From contig JANQKX010000183.1 in NCBI GenBank assembly GCA_028280915.1, positions 1 through 5,922 on the forward strand: 5,922 nt of DNA. The letters run 5' to 3'. The notes under the pieces were generated by a model, which was given only the letters and a program-made list of their open reading frames with translations, made no database searches and was not told where the DNA came from. This document shows positions 5,820 through 5,922 of the stretch, piece after piece; within the stretch, counting starts at the first letter, position 1, and every line of letters begins with the position of its first letter. Made by a program: the position numbers and the translations under genes. Source of the DNA: Kiloniellaceae bacterium. GTDB lineage: Bacteria; Pseudomonadota; Alphaproteobacteria; Kiloniellales; Kiloniellaceae.

Positions 5820-5922
5820 TTATCCTTCGGCCGCGCTGAGCAGGGTGGCGTTGCCGCCGGCGGCGGTGGTGTCGATGCAGATGCTGCGTTCGGCGCAGTA
5901 GGCCACCGGGGCGATGACCTCG
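5820..5922 (-). CDS. putA: C-terminal end of a bifunctional proline dehydrogenase / glutamate-semialdehyde dehydrogenase (PutA), partial
   Basis: Only the last 33 codons and the stop (TAA, complement of 5820-5822) are in the window. The translated end contains AERSICIDTTAAGGNATLL followed by a short tail. This resembles the extreme C-terminus of PutA proteins, which typically read like ERSVSINTAAAGGNASL. PutA oxidises proline to glutamate in two steps with FAD and NAD. The call rests on this short signature, so another protein with the same conserved tail cannot be excluded. It converges on the Anbu gene, with only 21 bases between the two stop codons and no recognisable terminator hairpin in that gap. 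Confidence 0.72.
   Translation of the reverse strand, partial: EVIAPVAYCAERSICIDTTAAGGNATLLSAAEG

Noticed and set aside
5635..5901. 88-codon plus-strand open frame across the Anbu end
   Set aside because: It is out of frame with Anbu, has shadow-like composition and overlaps the putA-like end on the other strand.

Overview
The window is GC-rich, with dense coding on both strands. It most resembles an alphaproteobacterial chromosome, judged from codon bias, the dimethylglycine/sarcosine dehydrogenase-type flavoenzyme, a bifunctional PutA and the gene content; this assignment is an inference. I see no mobile element, tRNA, rRNA or CRISPR array.

Layout. (1) Positions 1-1519, minus strand: the N-terminal 506 residues of a large flavin plus folate-type N-methyl amine dehydrogenase (dimethylglycine/sarcosine dehydrogenase family), running off the left edge. 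(2) Positions 1520-1781: a 262-bp divergent intergenic region. It holds a candidate sigma-54 (-24/-12) promoter facing right, a 10-bp inverted repeat, a short hairpin and two CAATTG palindromes 31 bp apart. (3) Positions 1782-5798, plus strand: a compact four-gene cluster encoding a circularly permuted ATP-grasp protein (COG2308), an alpha-E helical protein (COG2307/DUF403), a transglutaminase-like cysteine peptidase with an intact Cys-His-Asp triad, and Anbu, a proteasome-type Ntn hydrolase with Thr directly after the initiator Met. (4) Positions 5820-5922, minus strand: the last 33 codons of what looks like putA, convergent with the cluster.

The central cluster is the most interesting part. 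ATP-grasp, alpha-E, transglutaminase and Anbu are a recurrent bacterial gene set. Comparative genomics predicts that it makes or attaches a peptide (ATP-grasp ligase with alpha-E) and trims or degrades it (transglutaminase-fold peptidase, Anbu protease). The actual substrate is, to my knowledge, unresolved. All catalytic positions that can be checked by eye look intact, so the cluster appears functional. No AAA+ unfoldase gene is present in the window.

The flanking genes both belong to amine/amino-acid catabolism (N-methyl amine oxidation and proline oxidation). With the candidate sigma-54 promoter, this makes nitrogen-responsive expression a reasonable but unproven idea. Two of the three gene junctions in the cluster carry imperfect tandem duplications that include the upstream stop codon.
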